From an uncultured Oscillospiraceae bacterium (lineage in GTDB: Bacteria; Bacillota; Clostridia; Oscillospirales; Oscillospiraceae), in assembly GCA_910585155.1 (NCBI GenBank), contig CAJUEC010000001.1, positions 79,924 to 143,923 of the forward strand: a stretch of DNA of 64,000 bases, written 5' to 3'. Both the position numbers and the translations under genes were made by a program. Position 1 is the first letter of the stretch. Every line of letters starts with the position of its first letter. Of the stretch, positions 40,228 to 49,697 are shown piece by piece. Below the pieces are notes generated by a model that was not told where the DNA came from, did no database searches, and saw nothing but the letters and a program-made list of their open reading frames with translations.

Positions 40228-40854
40228 CTATTGTTTGCGTTTTCCGCCCCGCTTGGCGGGGGTCTTTCTGGCCGTCCTGGGCTTGACCGGGGCTGCCTCC
40301 TCAGCGGCCGGGGTCTCCGCCCCGGGAGCTGCCTCCTCAGCAGAGGGCTCCTCCTCGGGGATTTCGGGAGCCGCCTCCTCCAGGGGGTCGGGGGCGGGCT
40401 CCTCCGCTGGGATGGGGACCTCCTCCGCCCCGGGAACCGCCGGGGTTTCGGCCTCGTCGGCCTCTTCCGCAGGCGGGACGGGTTCTTCCTTTTCCGGCTC
40501 ATCGGGACCCGCGGGGGGCTCCGGCGGGGCGGGGGGTTCCGGGTCCGCAGGGGGCTCCGGGGGCTTCCAGCCCACGGTGTCCGCGCTGCGGATCAGCCGC
40601 TCCAGCCCGTCGGCGGGGCGGGGGATCACCCGCGTGCTCACCACCCGGGTGACCTTTCCGGCGGCGATCCGGGCGGCGTCCACGGCGGCCTTCACCGCCC
40701 CCACGTCGCCCTGGATCTTTACGGTGGTCCAGCCGCCGCCGCGGGTCAGCTCGTAGCCGATCAATTCCACGTTGGCGGACTTCACCGCGGCGTCGGCGGC
40801 CTCGATGCCGCCCGCCAGGCCCTGGGTCTCGATGAGTCCTAAACTCTTCTGCAT
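40228..40854 (-). CDS. BMC shell protein with long acidic/proline-rich tail (PduK-like position)
   Basis: A 208-residue protein. Residues 1-92 are a BMC-H domain (GLIETQGLAGGIEAADAAVKS, then RVIPRPADGLERL). Residues about 95-195 are a low-complexity Pro/Glu/Ala tail, and the last ten or so are strongly basic (TPAKRGGKRKQ). PduK of enterobacteria also has a C-terminal extension, but a cysteine-containing one. There is no cysteine here. The tail may be a flexible tether or condensate-forming segment. RBS AGGAGG. Confidence 0.85.
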   Translation of the reverse strand: MQKSLGLIETQGLAGGIEAADAAVKSANVELIGYELTRGGGWTTVKIQGDVGAVKAAVDAARIAAGKVTRVVSTRVIPRPADGLERLIRSADTVGWKPPEPPADPEPPAPPEPPAGPDEPEKEEPVPPAEEADEAETPAVPGAEEVPIPAEEPAPDPLEEAAPEIPEEEPSAEEAAPGAETPAAEEAAPVKPRTARKTPAKRGGKRKQ

Positions 40855-40865
40855 ACACGTACCTC

Positions 40866-41219
40866 CTAGTCCAGAGGTTTCAGCGGCAATTTCTTGACCA
40901 GCCGCGCGGCGTTGGCCCCCAGGGCCCGCACCTGGTCGGCCTGCCGGGCGGGGACCCGGTAAAGAGGCCGCTCCTGCCCCAGCTTGGAGTAGTGCAGGAC
41001 CGCGAACTGCCGGTCCAGCCCCAGTCCCACCTCCAGCCGGGAGGCCTGGGCGGCTTCCCAGGCCATGGCCAGTGCGTCCATGCCCTGGCGGCTCCCCTGC
41101 TCCCAGGGGATGCCCTCCTCCTCCATGCCGTAGGTCAGCTGCCGCAGGGCTGACGGGGCGGCGTCGGGGCTGGCCAGAACGTGGATATTGGGCTTGGTCA
41201 TCTCAATGGGCGTGGCCAT
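40866..41219 (-). CDS. pduH: diol dehydratase reactivase small subunit PduH
   Basis: A 117-residue protein of the DdrB/PduH family (PNIHVLASPD, YGMEEEGIPWE, EVGLGLDRQFAVLHY). It swaps damaged cobalamin out of the dehydratase together with PduG. It begins 3 bases after the pduG stop. Confidence 0.9.
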   Translation of the reverse strand: MATPIEMTKPNIHVLASPDAAPSALRQLTYGMEEEGIPWEQGSRQGMDALAMAWEAAQASRLEVGLGLDRQFAVLHYSKLGQERPLYRVPARQADQVRALGANAARLVKKLPLKPLD

Positions 41220-41222
41220 GGG

Positions 41223-43043
41223 TCAGGCCCCCCCTTCCAGCGCCGACAGCACCAGGCCGGTGGCCACCGCGTTGCGGGGACCCTCGCTGCCCCGGATGTT
41301 GCCCCGGCCGGCCACCACCTTGTACTGGGACAGGGCGTCGGTGACCATCTGAGGCACCTCGAAGTCCAGGGCGGAGCCGCCCACCAGCACCACGAACCGG
41401 ATGTCCCGGACGCTGCCCGTGGGGCTGACCCGGGTGAGGGCCCGAATGGCGTTGGTGACGAACACCTTCTGCTTGGCCTGACGGCGGATGAGGCGGATCT
41501 TCTCCATGGACCAGTCCCCCTCCAGGGGGAGCATTTTGCCCTCCTTCAGGATGACCACCTTGGCGAAAATATTGGGGTCCAGCGGGGTGGGGAAGAATTC
41601 CACGGTGCCGTTCTCGTGGCGGATGTGGAACAGACTCTCCACCTTGGCCATGGGGTACTTCTTCACGTCTTCCGCCGTGTCGAAGCTGTCCAGGCCCATC
41701 TCCGACTGGATGAGGAGGGTGACCATATTGCCCGCCCCAGCCAGATGGATGGAGTGGATGGTCCCGTCCTCGCTGATGATGGACGCGTCGGTGGAGCCGG
41801 CCCCCATGTCCAGGATGGCCAGGGGCTTGTTGGTGCCCGGGGTGGTCAGGGCGCCGCGAATGGCCATGTCGGCCTCCACGCCCCCCACCTCCACGCTCAC
41901 GCCGATCTGCGCGGCGAACTCCTTGGCAATGGCCTCCATCTGGAGGCGGTCGGCCTTCACCATGGCGGCGATGCCCACGGCGTTCTCCTGGGAGAACTCG
42001 TTGGCCAGGCCGCCCTGGACCTTCTGGGGGGTGAACGTGTCCACCGCCAGCAGGTCCTGGATGTGGATGTCCCGGGGGTGCTGGCCAGTCAGGTTGGCCA
42101 TCACCTGGCGCACCTTCTCCAGCATTCCCCCTGCGTTGGTGCCCGGCTCGCCCCGCACGTCCTCCAGGGCGGGGATGGACTCCACCGCCTTCATGATCTT
42201 GTCCGCCCCGTCGTCCACGTCCACCTTCACGGTGCGCATGGCGCCCTTCAGCTCCATGGTGCCGGCGGGGATCTTGCGCTCCTTCACGTCGCCGCTGGGG
42301 GTCTTGATGACCACCGCCGAGCGGTTGCCGATGAGGGCCCGGGCGATGGGCACCACCTGCCGGGTCTCGTCCGAGGACAGCCCGAACAATGTGGCGATGC
42401 CGTAGGGGTTGGACAGCACCTCCACCACGCCGCCCACCCCGGCCACCTCCACCGCCGAGCGCATGCCCAGGGGAACCTTGTCCACCAGGGCCACCTCGTC
42501 CACGATGGGGATCTTGCGGTGCAGCCGGTTGTGGATGAGCACACCGTCGTCCCGCTGCACGATGGCGGCGGTGACCTGCCGGGTGCCGGCGGAGCCCTGG
42601 TTGATGAGCCGGGCCGCCTCCTCAAAGTCCACGCTGGCGGGGATGACGGCGATGTAGTCCTTGCCGCCGGGGGCGTCCTCCAGCTCGGTGATGAGAACGG
42701 TCTCCCCCACCCCCACGCCCATGCCGCCGGGGGTGGAGGGGTTGTGGCCGATCATGGTGGATTCGGTGATGATGGTCTCGGTGATGGTCTCCATGGCCAC
42801 GTCGCCGATGACCGGGGCGGCCTCGTTGAGGCGCACCTCGGACAGGTCCTTCACCTCCAGCCCCGCCGTCTCCAGGGCGCGGGTCAGGGAGTGGAAGATG
42901 CCGTTGATGTTCTGCCGGGTCCCCTTGATCCCCGTGGTGGGCACCGTGCCGCTGGCCAGGAATTCCAGCCTGCCAGCCTCCAGCCTGGCCAGAGCGGTTT
43001 CCGTTGTCGCGTTGCCGATATCAATGCCTGCAACGATTTTCAT
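41223..43043 (-). CDS. pduG: diol dehydratase reactivase large subunit PduG
   Basis: A 606-residue ATPase of the DdrA family with actin/Hsp70-like motifs (AGIDIGNATTETAL, LAILDMGAGSTDASII, RFVVLVGGSALDFEVP). It releases inactivated B12 from the dehydratase at the cost of ATP. Length and motifs are normal. Confidence 0.96.
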   Translation of the reverse strand: MKIVAGIDIGNATTETALARLEAGRLEFLASGTVPTTGIKGTRQNINGIFHSLTRALETAGLEVKDLSEVRLNEAAPVIGDVAMETITETIITESTMIGHNPSTPGGMGVGVGETVLITELEDAPGGKDYIAVIPASVDFEEAARLINQGSAGTRQVTAAIVQRDDGVLIHNRLHRKIPIVDEVALVDKVPLGMRSAVEVAGVGGVVEVLSNPYGIATLFGLSSDETRQVVPIARALIGNRSAVVIKTPSGDVKERKIPAGTMELKGAMRTVKVDVDDGADKIMKAVESIPALEDVRGEPGTNAGGMLEKVRQVMANLTGQHPRDIHIQDLLAVDTFTPQKVQGGLANEFSQENAVGIAAMVKADRLQMEAIAKEFAAQIGVSVEVGGVEADMAIRGALTTPGTNKPLAILDMGAGSTDASIISEDGTIHSIHLAGAGNMVTLLIQSEMGLDSFDTAEDVKKYPMAKVESLFHIRHENGTVEFFPTPLDPNIFAKVVILKEGKMLPLEGDWSMEKIRLIRRQAKQKVFVTNAIRALTRVSPTGSVRDIRFVVLVGGSALDFEVPQMVTDALSQYKVVAGRGNIRGSEGPRNAVATGLVLSALEGGA

Positions 43044-43071
43044 GTGCGGTGCCTCCTCACTCTTCGGCTGC

Positions 43072-43578
43072 TCAGAACTTCTTCAGCCGGTCCCGCTTCT
43101 CGTAGACCTCGGCGGCCTCCCGCACCAGGCCGGCGGCGGTCTTGGCGCCGTACTTGCCGTCCAGCTCGCTGGCGATGTCCAGCAGCTCCTGCTTGGTGGA
43201 GCGGTAGGGGCGCAGGGCGTTGTAGATCTCCAGCAGGCGCTCGTCGGGCACGGCGATGAGCTCGGCGGCCCGGCGCAGGTTGCCCGCGAAGGCCTCCCGG
43301 TTGACGGACTCGGCCACCTGGGCCTGGTACTCCAGGGTCTCGGGGGCGATGCGCATGTCGTCGGAGGTCAGCTCGCCGGAGAGCACCTTTTCGTAGCTCA
43401 GGCTGCTAAAGGGCTTGCCGGTGGGGGTCTTGAGCTTGTCGGTCTCCTTCTCGGCCAGGGGGTAGTTGGCGGCGGTCATCCTGCCGCCCGCGGGGGTAGA
43501 GGGAGCGGAAGCGGCGCCCTTATTCATGGCAGCCATAACCTGCTCCACGATCTGTTTCATCAAGAGTTCCTGATCCAT
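43072..43578 (-). CDS. pduE: propanediol dehydratase small subunit PduE
   Basis: A 168-residue gamma subunit (NYPLAEKETDKLKTPTGKPF, PDERLLEIYNALRPYRST). The N-terminus MDQELLMKQIVEQVMAAMN is an amphipathic helix like those of PduD, PduP and PduB, so it may help targeting. It forms the adenosylcobalamin-dependent diol dehydratase with PduC and PduD. Confidence 0.95.
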   Translation of the reverse strand: MDQELLMKQIVEQVMAAMNKGAASAPSTPAGGRMTAANYPLAEKETDKLKTPTGKPFSSLSYEKVLSGELTSDDMRIAPETLEYQAQVAESVNREAFAGNLRRAAELIAVPDERLLEIYNALRPYRSTKQELLDIASELDGKYGAKTAAGLVREAAEVYEKRDRLKKF

Positions 43579-43592
43579 GTTCCTGCCTCCCT

Positions 43593-44261
43593 TTACTTAA
43601 ACGAAACGGTGACGGCCTGGGGCTTCTTGTCCCGGTCGCAGTGCTCGGTCTCCTTGATGTGGAGCAGAGCGGCGATGGCCTGGTAGGTGGGGCGGGCCAT
43701 CTGGTCGTTGCGCACGGTGACGGGGGTGGGGGCCTCGCCCTTGGCGTACTTGGCGGCGTTCTTGCCGATCTGACGGAAGGTGTCCATCTCGATCAGCGGC
43801 GCCTGAGAGAACAGCTCCAGGTTGCTCAGGGGGGGCAGGTCCTTTTGGTGGATTACCGTGGTCCCCTTGGACTGGATGCCGATGCCGATGCCGGAGCCGG
43901 AGTACTCGGCGGCGTCATGGGCGATGAAGGACACGTCGGAGGTGCGGAACACCCGGATCAGGCGCCACTTCATGCCCTCCTCCTCGATGCCGGCGATGAT
44001 CTCCCGCAGCACCTTGCTGTGGGGCTGGTGGATGATGGTCTCGTGCTGGTACACGCCGAAGGCGGGGGCCAGGCCGATGACCACCTCGTCGGGGGCCACG
44101 CCGCGGGCGGCCTCGCCGGTGTCGGCCAGGGTCATTTCGCCGGCGGACAGGGTGCTGACAGGGGCGGCCTTGGGGGCCGCGGCGGGAGCGGTCGAGGCTG
44201 CGCCCATCTCCTTGAGAACCTCTTCAATCACGCTGCGAAGCATATTTTCATCAAAATTCAT
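43593..44261 (-). CDS. pduD: propanediol dehydratase medium subunit PduD
   Basis: A 222-residue beta subunit that clamps the B12 lower face ([39 protein letters not shown]). The N-terminal helix [19 protein letters not shown] and the following Ala/Pro linker form the shell-targeting peptide. Confidence 0.96.
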   Translation of the reverse strand: MNFDENMLRSVIEEVLKEMGAASTAPAAAPKAAPVSTLSAGEMTLADTGEAARGVAPDEVVIGLAPAFGVYQHETIIHQPHSKVLREIIAGIEEEGMKWRLIRVFRTSDVSFIAHDAAEYSGSGIGIGIQSKGTTVIHQKDLPPLSNLELFSQAPLIEMDTFRQIGKNAAKYAKGEAPTPVTVRNDQMARPTYQAIAALLHIKETEHCDRDKKPQAVTVSFK

Positions 44262-44280
44262 AGTTCGACCCTCCCTCTGA

Positions 44281-45942
44281 TTAGATGTCTTCCGGCCGGA
44301 TGGCGTTGGGGATGTTCTTGATCTGCTCCCAGCGCTCCTCGCTGAGCTGATAGCCGGTCATGGGCCCGTGGTAGTCGTTGGGGGCGTTCACGCCGGAGAA
44401 GACGTGGAAGTCCTTGTCGAAGATGGAGGCGGTGTGCAGGTAGTCGCCGGCCACCTTCTGGCGGAGCATGTTGTAGATGTTCTGGGCCACGTCGGGGAAG
44501 CCGGCCTTGTCCAGCGCCTTGACGAAGTCCACGCCGGTGACCTTCCGGGCCATCATGGCCTCGATGGCCTTCAGGTCCTCGTTGACGTTGCGGTTGGGCA
44601 TATCCTCGGAGCCCCGGGCGTAGGTGGCGGCCTCCACCTCCTCGTCAGTGATGGGGGGCAGGCCCAGCTCGCGGAACATCCCCTGGAGGGCCCGGGCGGC
44701 CTTGTTGCGGGCCTTGATGACGTCCTCTTCCTTGACGGGCTGCAGACCGCCGTCAATACGCATGTCCCGCTGGATGATGTTCCAGTCGTCGTAGTCGTCC
44801 GCGTCCCAGTTGGAGCCGGCGAACATGTTGTCGTAGTTGGGGGTGGCGGAGTAGCCGGAGCAGATGTAGTCGGTGCCGGAGAACAGCTGGGGCACGCTGC
44901 GGGCCACCCGGCGCAGGTCGGAGTGGGTGAAGGTCTGGTCGTTGGAGGTGGTGGACTCCAGGTCCAGCAGCATGGCGATCAGGTTCTCCGCGGCGATGGC
45001 GCGGATGCCGCCGGGCACGCCGGCGGGCACGCCCACGCAGGACACGGAGCCGTTCTGGGTGCCCTGCACGCCGGCGCCCTTGGTGACGGCCAGGCAGCGG
45101 GCCTCCAGGTACAGCATGCTCTTGCCCTCGGCGTAGCCCATCTGAACCTCGGAGCCGGTGCCGGAGGTGAAGCGCATCTTCAGGCCGCGGCTGGCGTAGC
45201 AGCTGGCCAGGAACGCCTTGGAGTAGGGGGTGTCGTCGCCGTCCATGAACACCGGCTCGGTGCCGTACACGGAGATGGTCTCGGCGTAGGTGGTGAAGCC
45301 CCGCATGCCCAGCTGGAGCTCGGTGGCCTCCTCCAGGGCGCACTGGGTCATGATGCCGGGACGGCCGGCCTGGGCGCCCACGAACAGGGCCATGGCGTTG
45401 AAGGGGGCGTACCGGGCGATGCCCACGGTGGTTTCCATCTCGGCGAAGCCGCGGACAGCGGCCTCGGCGGCGTCGGCGGCGATCTGGACGGGATTGTCCT
45501 TCACGTTGGTGACGTGGCACTGGTTGGCGGGCATCAGGCGGGCGCGCATCTTGGTCATGCCCATCATGATCTCCACGATGGTGAGCTTGCCCACGATCTC
45601 GGTGAGCTTGGCGGGGGTGACGGACAGGGTGATGTCCAGGATCTCGTCCCGGGACACGTTGATGTCCACGATCTTGCGGGCGATGTCCAGGGAATCCATG
45701 GCCATGGCCTTCTCCGCATTGCCCAGCCGGATGGCGTGGTCGGCGATGAAGGTGTCCAGCATGTCGAAGTCGGCCCGGGTCTTGCCGTCCATCTCCACGA
45801 TTCTGCCGTTCTCAATCTTGATGCTGGGCTTGGGGTCGAAGGGGCTGTTCATGGCGATCAGGCCGACCTCAGGCCACTCCTGCACGTACCCGTCCTGGTT
45901 GACCGGGCGGGCTGCCAGAGCTTCAAAACGCTTCGATTTCAT
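44281..45942 (-). CDS. pduC: propanediol dehydratase large subunit PduC
   Basis: The 553-residue TIM-barrel catalytic subunit that turns 1,2-propanediol into propionaldehyde by an adenosylcobalamin radical mechanism. [31 protein letters not shown] and [17 protein letters not shown] are signature segments. Length equals PduC. Related enzymes also accept glycerol, so the physiological substrate could include glycerol. RBS GGAAGGAG. Confidence 0.96.
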   Translation of the reverse strand: MKSKRFEALAARPVNQDGYVQEWPEVGLIAMNSPFDPKPSIKIENGRIVEMDGKTRADFDMLDTFIADHAIRLGNAEKAMAMDSLDIARKIVDINVSRDEILDITLSVTPAKLTEIVGKLTIVEIMMGMTKMRARLMPANQCHVTNVKDNPVQIAADAAEAAVRGFAEMETTVGIARYAPFNAMALFVGAQAGRPGIMTQCALEEATELQLGMRGFTTYAETISVYGTEPVFMDGDDTPYSKAFLASCYASRGLKMRFTSGTGSEVQMGYAEGKSMLYLEARCLAVTKGAGVQGTQNGSVSCVGVPAGVPGGIRAIAAENLIAMLLDLESTTSNDQTFTHSDLRRVARSVPQLFSGTDYICSGYSATPNYDNMFAGSNWDADDYDDWNIIQRDMRIDGGLQPVKEEDVIKARNKAARALQGMFRELGLPPITDEEVEAATYARGSEDMPNRNVNEDLKAIEAMMARKVTGVDFVKALDKAGFPDVAQNIYNMLRQKVAGDYLHTASIFDKDFHVFSGVNAPNDYHGPMTGYQLSEERWEQIKNIPNAIRPEDI

Positions 45943-45966
45943 AGCTTATGCTCCTTCCCGGCTTGA

Positions 45967-46755
45967 TTAAATGATGTAGGGGGTGGTGGAGGACTTCAGC
46001 TCCTCGCTGGGCTCCAAGGTCCTCAGGGCCTGCATACCCACATCGCGGGCGGCGATGATGGCCTGCTTCACCGCGCCGGAGTCACCATAGAAGAAGGTGT
46101 TGACCTCGTTGGAGTAGCTGGTGCCGCCGTTGCCGGGGGTCGCCACGCTCAGCACCTCGACGTTGGCCGCCTTCACCGCGGCGTCCGCGCACAGGATGCC
46201 GATGCCGGCGGGGGCGCAGGAGATGATGCCCATGGCCTTGCCCAGAGGGGCGTTCCAGACCTTGTTCAGCACGAAGCTGGCGCGGGCGGTGTACTGGAAC
46301 TCCAGATGGCCGGCGCTGCTGCCGTACACGTCGCCGAAGTGGACCTCGGTCTCGCGCAGGGCCACCTCCACCGCTCGGCGGGCGTCGGAAACGTCCTCAG
46401 CGCCGAAGACGATCAGACAGCCGTGGCCGCCGCCGCCCTCGGTGTCCCGGGGGCACTCCACCATGAGGCACTCCGTGTTGGTGGCCTTCACAGCCTCGTC
46501 GGCGGCGAAGATCTGGGGGCCGGCGCCGGTGCGGTCGGAGATGATGCCGATGGCGCGGTACTTGGGGTCGATCTTCAGGGCGTCGTGAATCTGGTGATCC
46601 AGATTGGCGATGACCAGGCCGATGGTGTGGCCGATGGCGGTGCCCACAAACTCGGTCAGGTTGCACTTGGCCTCGCAGGCGCACTTCTCCTCGGCGGCGG
46701 TGCCGCCGATCTTTTTCATGACCTCATCCATAACCTTGCTGACCAATTCATCCAT
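45967..46755 (-). CDS. pduB: BMC tandem-domain trimeric shell protein PduB
   Basis: A 262-residue BMC-T protein with two domains (AIGIISDRTGAGPQIFAADE and AMGIISCAPAGIGILCADAA). The N-terminal helix MDELVSKVMDEVMKKIG resembles enzyme targeting peptides and in PduB links the shell to its cargo. GGAGG 8 bases ahead sets the start at 46755 rather than 46770. Confidence 0.95.
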   Translation of the reverse strand: MDELVSKVMDEVMKKIGGTAAEEKCACEAKCNLTEFVGTAIGHTIGLVIANLDHQIHDALKIDPKYRAIGIISDRTGAGPQIFAADEAVKATNTECLMVECPRDTEGGGGHGCLIVFGAEDVSDARRAVEVALRETEVHFGDVYGSSAGHLEFQYTARASFVLNKVWNAPLGKAMGIISCAPAGIGILCADAAVKAANVEVLSVATPGNGGTSYSNEVNTFFYGDSGAVKQAIIAARDVGMQALRTLEPSEELKSSTTPYII

Positions 46756-46819
46756 GTGTTTTACCTCCATTTAGAAGTGATGTTTGTGATGTGAAAGCTG
46801 TCGAACCGGGATGCGGCCG

Positions 46820-47098
46820 TTACTCCATGTGGGGGAGAATCTTCTCCACGTCGCTGTGGGGCCGGGGAATGACATGGACGGAGACCACCTCGCCCACCTT
46901 CTCGGCGGCCACGGAGCCGGCGTCCACGGACGCCTTCACCGCGCCCACGTCGCCGCGGACCATCACGGTGACCAGGCCGGAGCCGATCTTCTCGTACCCC
47001 ACCAGAGCCACGTTGGCGGACTTCACCATGGCGTCGGCGGCCTCGATGGCGCCCACCAGACCCTTCGTTTCCACCATGCCCAGAGCTTCCTTCTGCAT
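46820..47098 (-). CDS. pduA: BMC hexameric shell protein PduA
   Basis: A 92-residue BMC-H protein, first gene of the microcompartment operon ([33 protein letters not shown]). In PduA the hexamer pore lets 1,2-propanediol in while holding back propionaldehyde. GAAGGAGG lies before the start. Confidence 0.95.
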   Translation of the reverse strand: MQKEALGMVETKGLVGAIEAADAMVKSANVALVGYEKIGSGLVTVMVRGDVGAVKASVDAGSVAAEKVGEVVSVHVIPRPHSDVEKILPHME

Positions 47099-47183
47099 GT
47101 TGCTGCCTCCTTCGATTTATTGATGGCCCACGGCGCATCCCGCCCCTGCGGGGCGTGCGGCCTGCACGGGCCTGCCATGTTAC

Positions 47184-47189
47184 ATTATA
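47184..47189 (-). promoter_or_regulatory. pdu operon -10 element with poor -35 (activator-dependent?)
   Basis: On the reverse strand the -10 reads TATAAT (47189-47184), but the -35 position holds no TTGACA-like word, so an activator is expected. The AraC-type response regulator at 48585 is the obvious candidate. The leader to pduA is about 85 bases and GC-rich. No cobalamin riboswitch features were found in 47099-47387. Confidence 0.55.
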
Positions 47190-47308
47190 CAGAAGGCGGG
47201 ACCAGATTTTCTTGACCCCAGCAGGTACTTTTTTGTCCATTCTCCCCAAGTCGAATTTTTACTCCTCGGGGCAATTTCTCCGTTTCCGCCAAGATTTTTC
47301 CCCAAATG

Positions 47309-47353
47309 CAAGAGACCCGCCCCGCAGCGGGCCGCTGCGGGGCGGGTCTCTTG
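47309..47353 (-). terminator. 20-bp perfect hairpin downstream of pduQ
   Basis: CAAGAGACCCGCCCCGCAGC (47309-47328) pairs without mismatch with 47334-47353 around a 5-base loop. On the reverse strand only a short T stretch follows, so termination may be incomplete. It separates the pduQ/regulator unit from the pdu operon promoter. Confidence 0.7.
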
Positions 47354-47387
47354 TCCGAATGTCCCGAATTTTGCGGTTTTCCGGGAG

Positions 47388-48527
47388 TTATCCCATGATC
47401 TCGGCGAGGATTCGTTCCACCTGGGCCGCCTCGGCCCGCCGGGGGCTGGAGGCGGTGGTGGCGTCGGCCAGGGCGGCGGACACCAGCTCCTCCCGCAGCT
47501 CCCGCACCCTGTCCAGGTCTGTTCCCTGGGCCTTCAGCGTGGCGGGTATGCCGATCCTACGGTTGAGCTTCTCCACCTCGTGGATCAGGTTGGTCACCCC
47601 CAGGCGCACGTTGGGGGCGGGCAGGTCCAGCACCTTGGCCATGCGCTGGTACTTCCGGGCCGCCACGCAGTACTCCCCCTTGTGCACCGTGGCCAGGTCC
47701 GCGTTGAAGGCCAGAATCTTGGGCAGCAGGATGGCGTTGATCCGCCCGTGGGCGATGTGCAGCTTGCCGCCGATGGCGTGGGCCATGCCGTGGTTCAGCC
47801 CCAGCCCGGCGGAATTGAAGGCCAGCCCCGCCATGCAGGAGGCGTTGTGCATCTTCTCCCGGGCCAGCAGGTCGCTCCCGTCGGCCACCGCCAGGGGGAG
47901 GAAGCGGAACACCAGGGACACTGCCTTCTCGCACATGGCGTCGGAGAAGTCGTTACAGCCGGTGGATACGTAGGCCTCCAGGGCGTGGGTGAGCACGTCC
48001 ATCCCCGCGTCCGCCGTCACCGAGGGGGGCGCGGACACGGTGAGCTCCGGGTCCAGTATGGCCACCATGGGCCGCAGGGCCTGACTGGCCAGGGGGTATT
48101 TGACGCCCTTGGCCTGGTCGGTGATGACGGCGTAGTCCGTCACCTCGGAGCCGGTGCCGCTGGTGGTGGGGACGGCAAAGCACTCCATCTTGTCGGTGTC
48201 CACGCCCAGCGCCTGCTTGGCGATGGCCCGGATGGCCTTGGCCGCGTCGATGGTGGAGCCGCCCCCCACGGCCACCACCGCCTGGGCCCCGCAGGCCCGG
48301 AAGGCCTCCACCCCGGCGGCGACCACCTCCACAGGCGGGTCGGGCACCACCCCGTCGAACACGCTGACCTGGCAGCGGGTGAGGAAGGAGGCCACCCGCC
48401 CGGCCACCCCCAGCTGGCTCATGAAGCGGTCGGTGACGATGAGCACCCGCTTGTCCTCCACCCGGCGCAGCCGCTCCAGGGCGCCCTCCCCGAAGTATAC
48501 TCTGGTGCTGAAGCTGAATTCCTGCAT
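47388..48527 (-). CDS. pduQ: iron-containing propanol dehydrogenase PduQ
   Basis: A 379-residue type III alcohol dehydrogenase that reduces propionaldehyde to propanol and regenerates NAD inside the microcompartment. VAVGGGSTIDAAKAI is the NAD loop, [14 protein letters not shown] the substrate side, and metal ligands lie in GMDVLTHALEAY (Asp/His), GLNHGMAHAIGG and HIAHGRINA. Unlike the enterobacterial order, it lies upstream of pduA next to the regulators. Confidence 0.92.
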   Translation of the reverse strand: MQEFSFSTRVYFGEGALERLRRVEDKRVLIVTDRFMSQLGVAGRVASFLTRCQVSVFDGVVPDPPVEVVAAGVEAFRACGAQAVVAVGGGSTIDAAKAIRAIAKQALGVDTDKMECFAVPTTSGTGSEVTDYAVITDQAKGVKYPLASQALRPMVAILDPELTVSAPPSVTADAGMDVLTHALEAYVSTGCNDFSDAMCEKAVSLVFRFLPLAVADGSDLLAREKMHNASCMAGLAFNSAGLGLNHGMAHAIGGKLHIAHGRINAILLPKILAFNADLATVHKGEYCVAARKYQRMAKVLDLPAPNVRLGVTNLIHEVEKLNRRIGIPATLKAQGTDLDRVRELREELVSAALADATTASSPRRAEAAQVERILAEIMG

Positions 48528-48584
48528 CCCATAACCTCCCCGCGCCTGTCCGCGCCTGATTGGGGCCGGCCCGCAGGGCGGGCC

Positions 48585-49658
48585 TCAGCGGCTCCCCAGA
48601 GCCTCCCGCCGGCTTTTGCGGTGCCGCTCCCGGTACTCGGTGGGGGTGAGCCCCACCTTTTTCTTAAAGGCCTTGCCGAAATAGTTGGTCTCACTGTAGG
48701 ACAGCTCGTAGGCGATGTTGACCACGGGCATGTCCGTGTCCGTCAGCATGCTCTTGGCGGCGCTGATTTTGCCGTCCATCATGTAGGTGATGAAATTTAC
48801 GCCGGTGATCCGCTTGAAAAACTTGCTGAAATAGCTGGAGCTCATGTTGGCGTACTCCGCCGCCTCGTCCAGGCCGATGCCCTCCTTCACGTTGCGGTCC
48901 ACATAGTTGAGCACCCGCTGTTCGTCGCTGACCGCGTAGCATCGGTCCTCGTCGATGGCGTCGAAGATGATCCCCCACATCTTTTCCAGCACCAGGAAGG
49001 TGTCATACTTGCGGCCCTGCTGGTCGAAGCGCAGGCGGAAGCGTTCCATCACGGCGGACAGCTTCAGCTGGGCGGAGGGGCCCAGGGAATTGCCCAGCCG
49101 TGCCAGCCCCTCGGCGAAGAGCAGCGCGCTGAAGCGGATCACATCTATATCATCCGTCTGCTCGTACAGGGAATCAAGGTAATCTTTTGTGGTGTTGGTG
49201 CATTTTTTATAGCGGAAGGTCTGCATGTGCTCGGCGGCCAGCTTCAGGTACCGCTCCCGGTGCTCCTTTTCCCACTCGCCCGCCGCCCTGCCGCCCCACT
49301 GCATCATCACCCGGGCCGCCGCCACCAGCCACTCCGGGCGGTAGGGCTTGAGCAGGTAGTCCTCCACCCCCAGCCGCCACACATTGGCCACGATGTCCCC
49401 CCGCTTCCCCGTGGAGGTGACCAGAATGGGCATTTCGGGGGCCAGCTCCTTGGCGGAAGCGATCACGTCGCAGTGGGCCAGGTCGAACCAGGGCACGTCG
49501 GCGATGAACAGGCTGGCGGGCCCCTCTCCCAGCAGGTCCAGCACCTGCCCCGGGGCGGCGGCGGCCAGCAGCTCCGCCTCCGGCAGTCCCTGGCCTAGGA
49601 TTTTCCGGACGTTCTCCCGCTCCAGCTTGTTTTCATTCAGAATCAAAATGCGGCACAT
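48585..49658 (-). CDS. response regulator with AraC-type DNA-binding domain
   Basis: A 357-residue regulator. The receiver domain (1-120) keeps the likely phospho-Asp in LFIADVPWFD and the Lys in DYLLKPYRP, but the acidic pocket reads LNENK instead of a D-D/E pair. The C-terminal AraC HTH (about 255-345; LDEAAEYANMSSSYFSKFFKR, then VVNIAYELSYSETNYFGKAFK) is intact. It forms a unit with the PocR-type sensor upstream and pduQ downstream, and probably activates the pdu promoter. Confidence 0.9.
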   Translation of the reverse strand: MCRILILNENKLERENVRKILGQGLPEAELLAAAAPGQVLDLLGEGPASLFIADVPWFDLAHCDVIASAKELAPEMPILVTSTGKRGDIVANVWRLGVEDYLLKPYRPEWLVAAARVMMQWGGRAAGEWEKEHRERYLKLAAEHMQTFRYKKCTNTTKDYLDSLYEQTDDIDVIRFSALLFAEGLARLGNSLGPSAQLKLSAVMERFRLRFDQQGRKYDTFLVLEKMWGIIFDAIDEDRCYAVSDEQRVLNYVDRNVKEGIGLDEAAEYANMSSSYFSKFFKRITGVNFITYMMDGKISAAKSMLTDTDMPVVNIAYELSYSETNYFGKAFKKKVGLTPTEYRERHRKSRREALGSR

Positions 49659-49697
49659 GGCCTCAGCCCCCTCTCCCGCGATCCCGCCGCGCCCGCG

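Noticed and set aside
47099..47387. Cobalamin riboswitch ahead of pduA
   Set aside because: I looked for a B12-box-like core and long paired leader but saw none; the leader is only about 85 bases. A covariance-model search of both strands would settle it.
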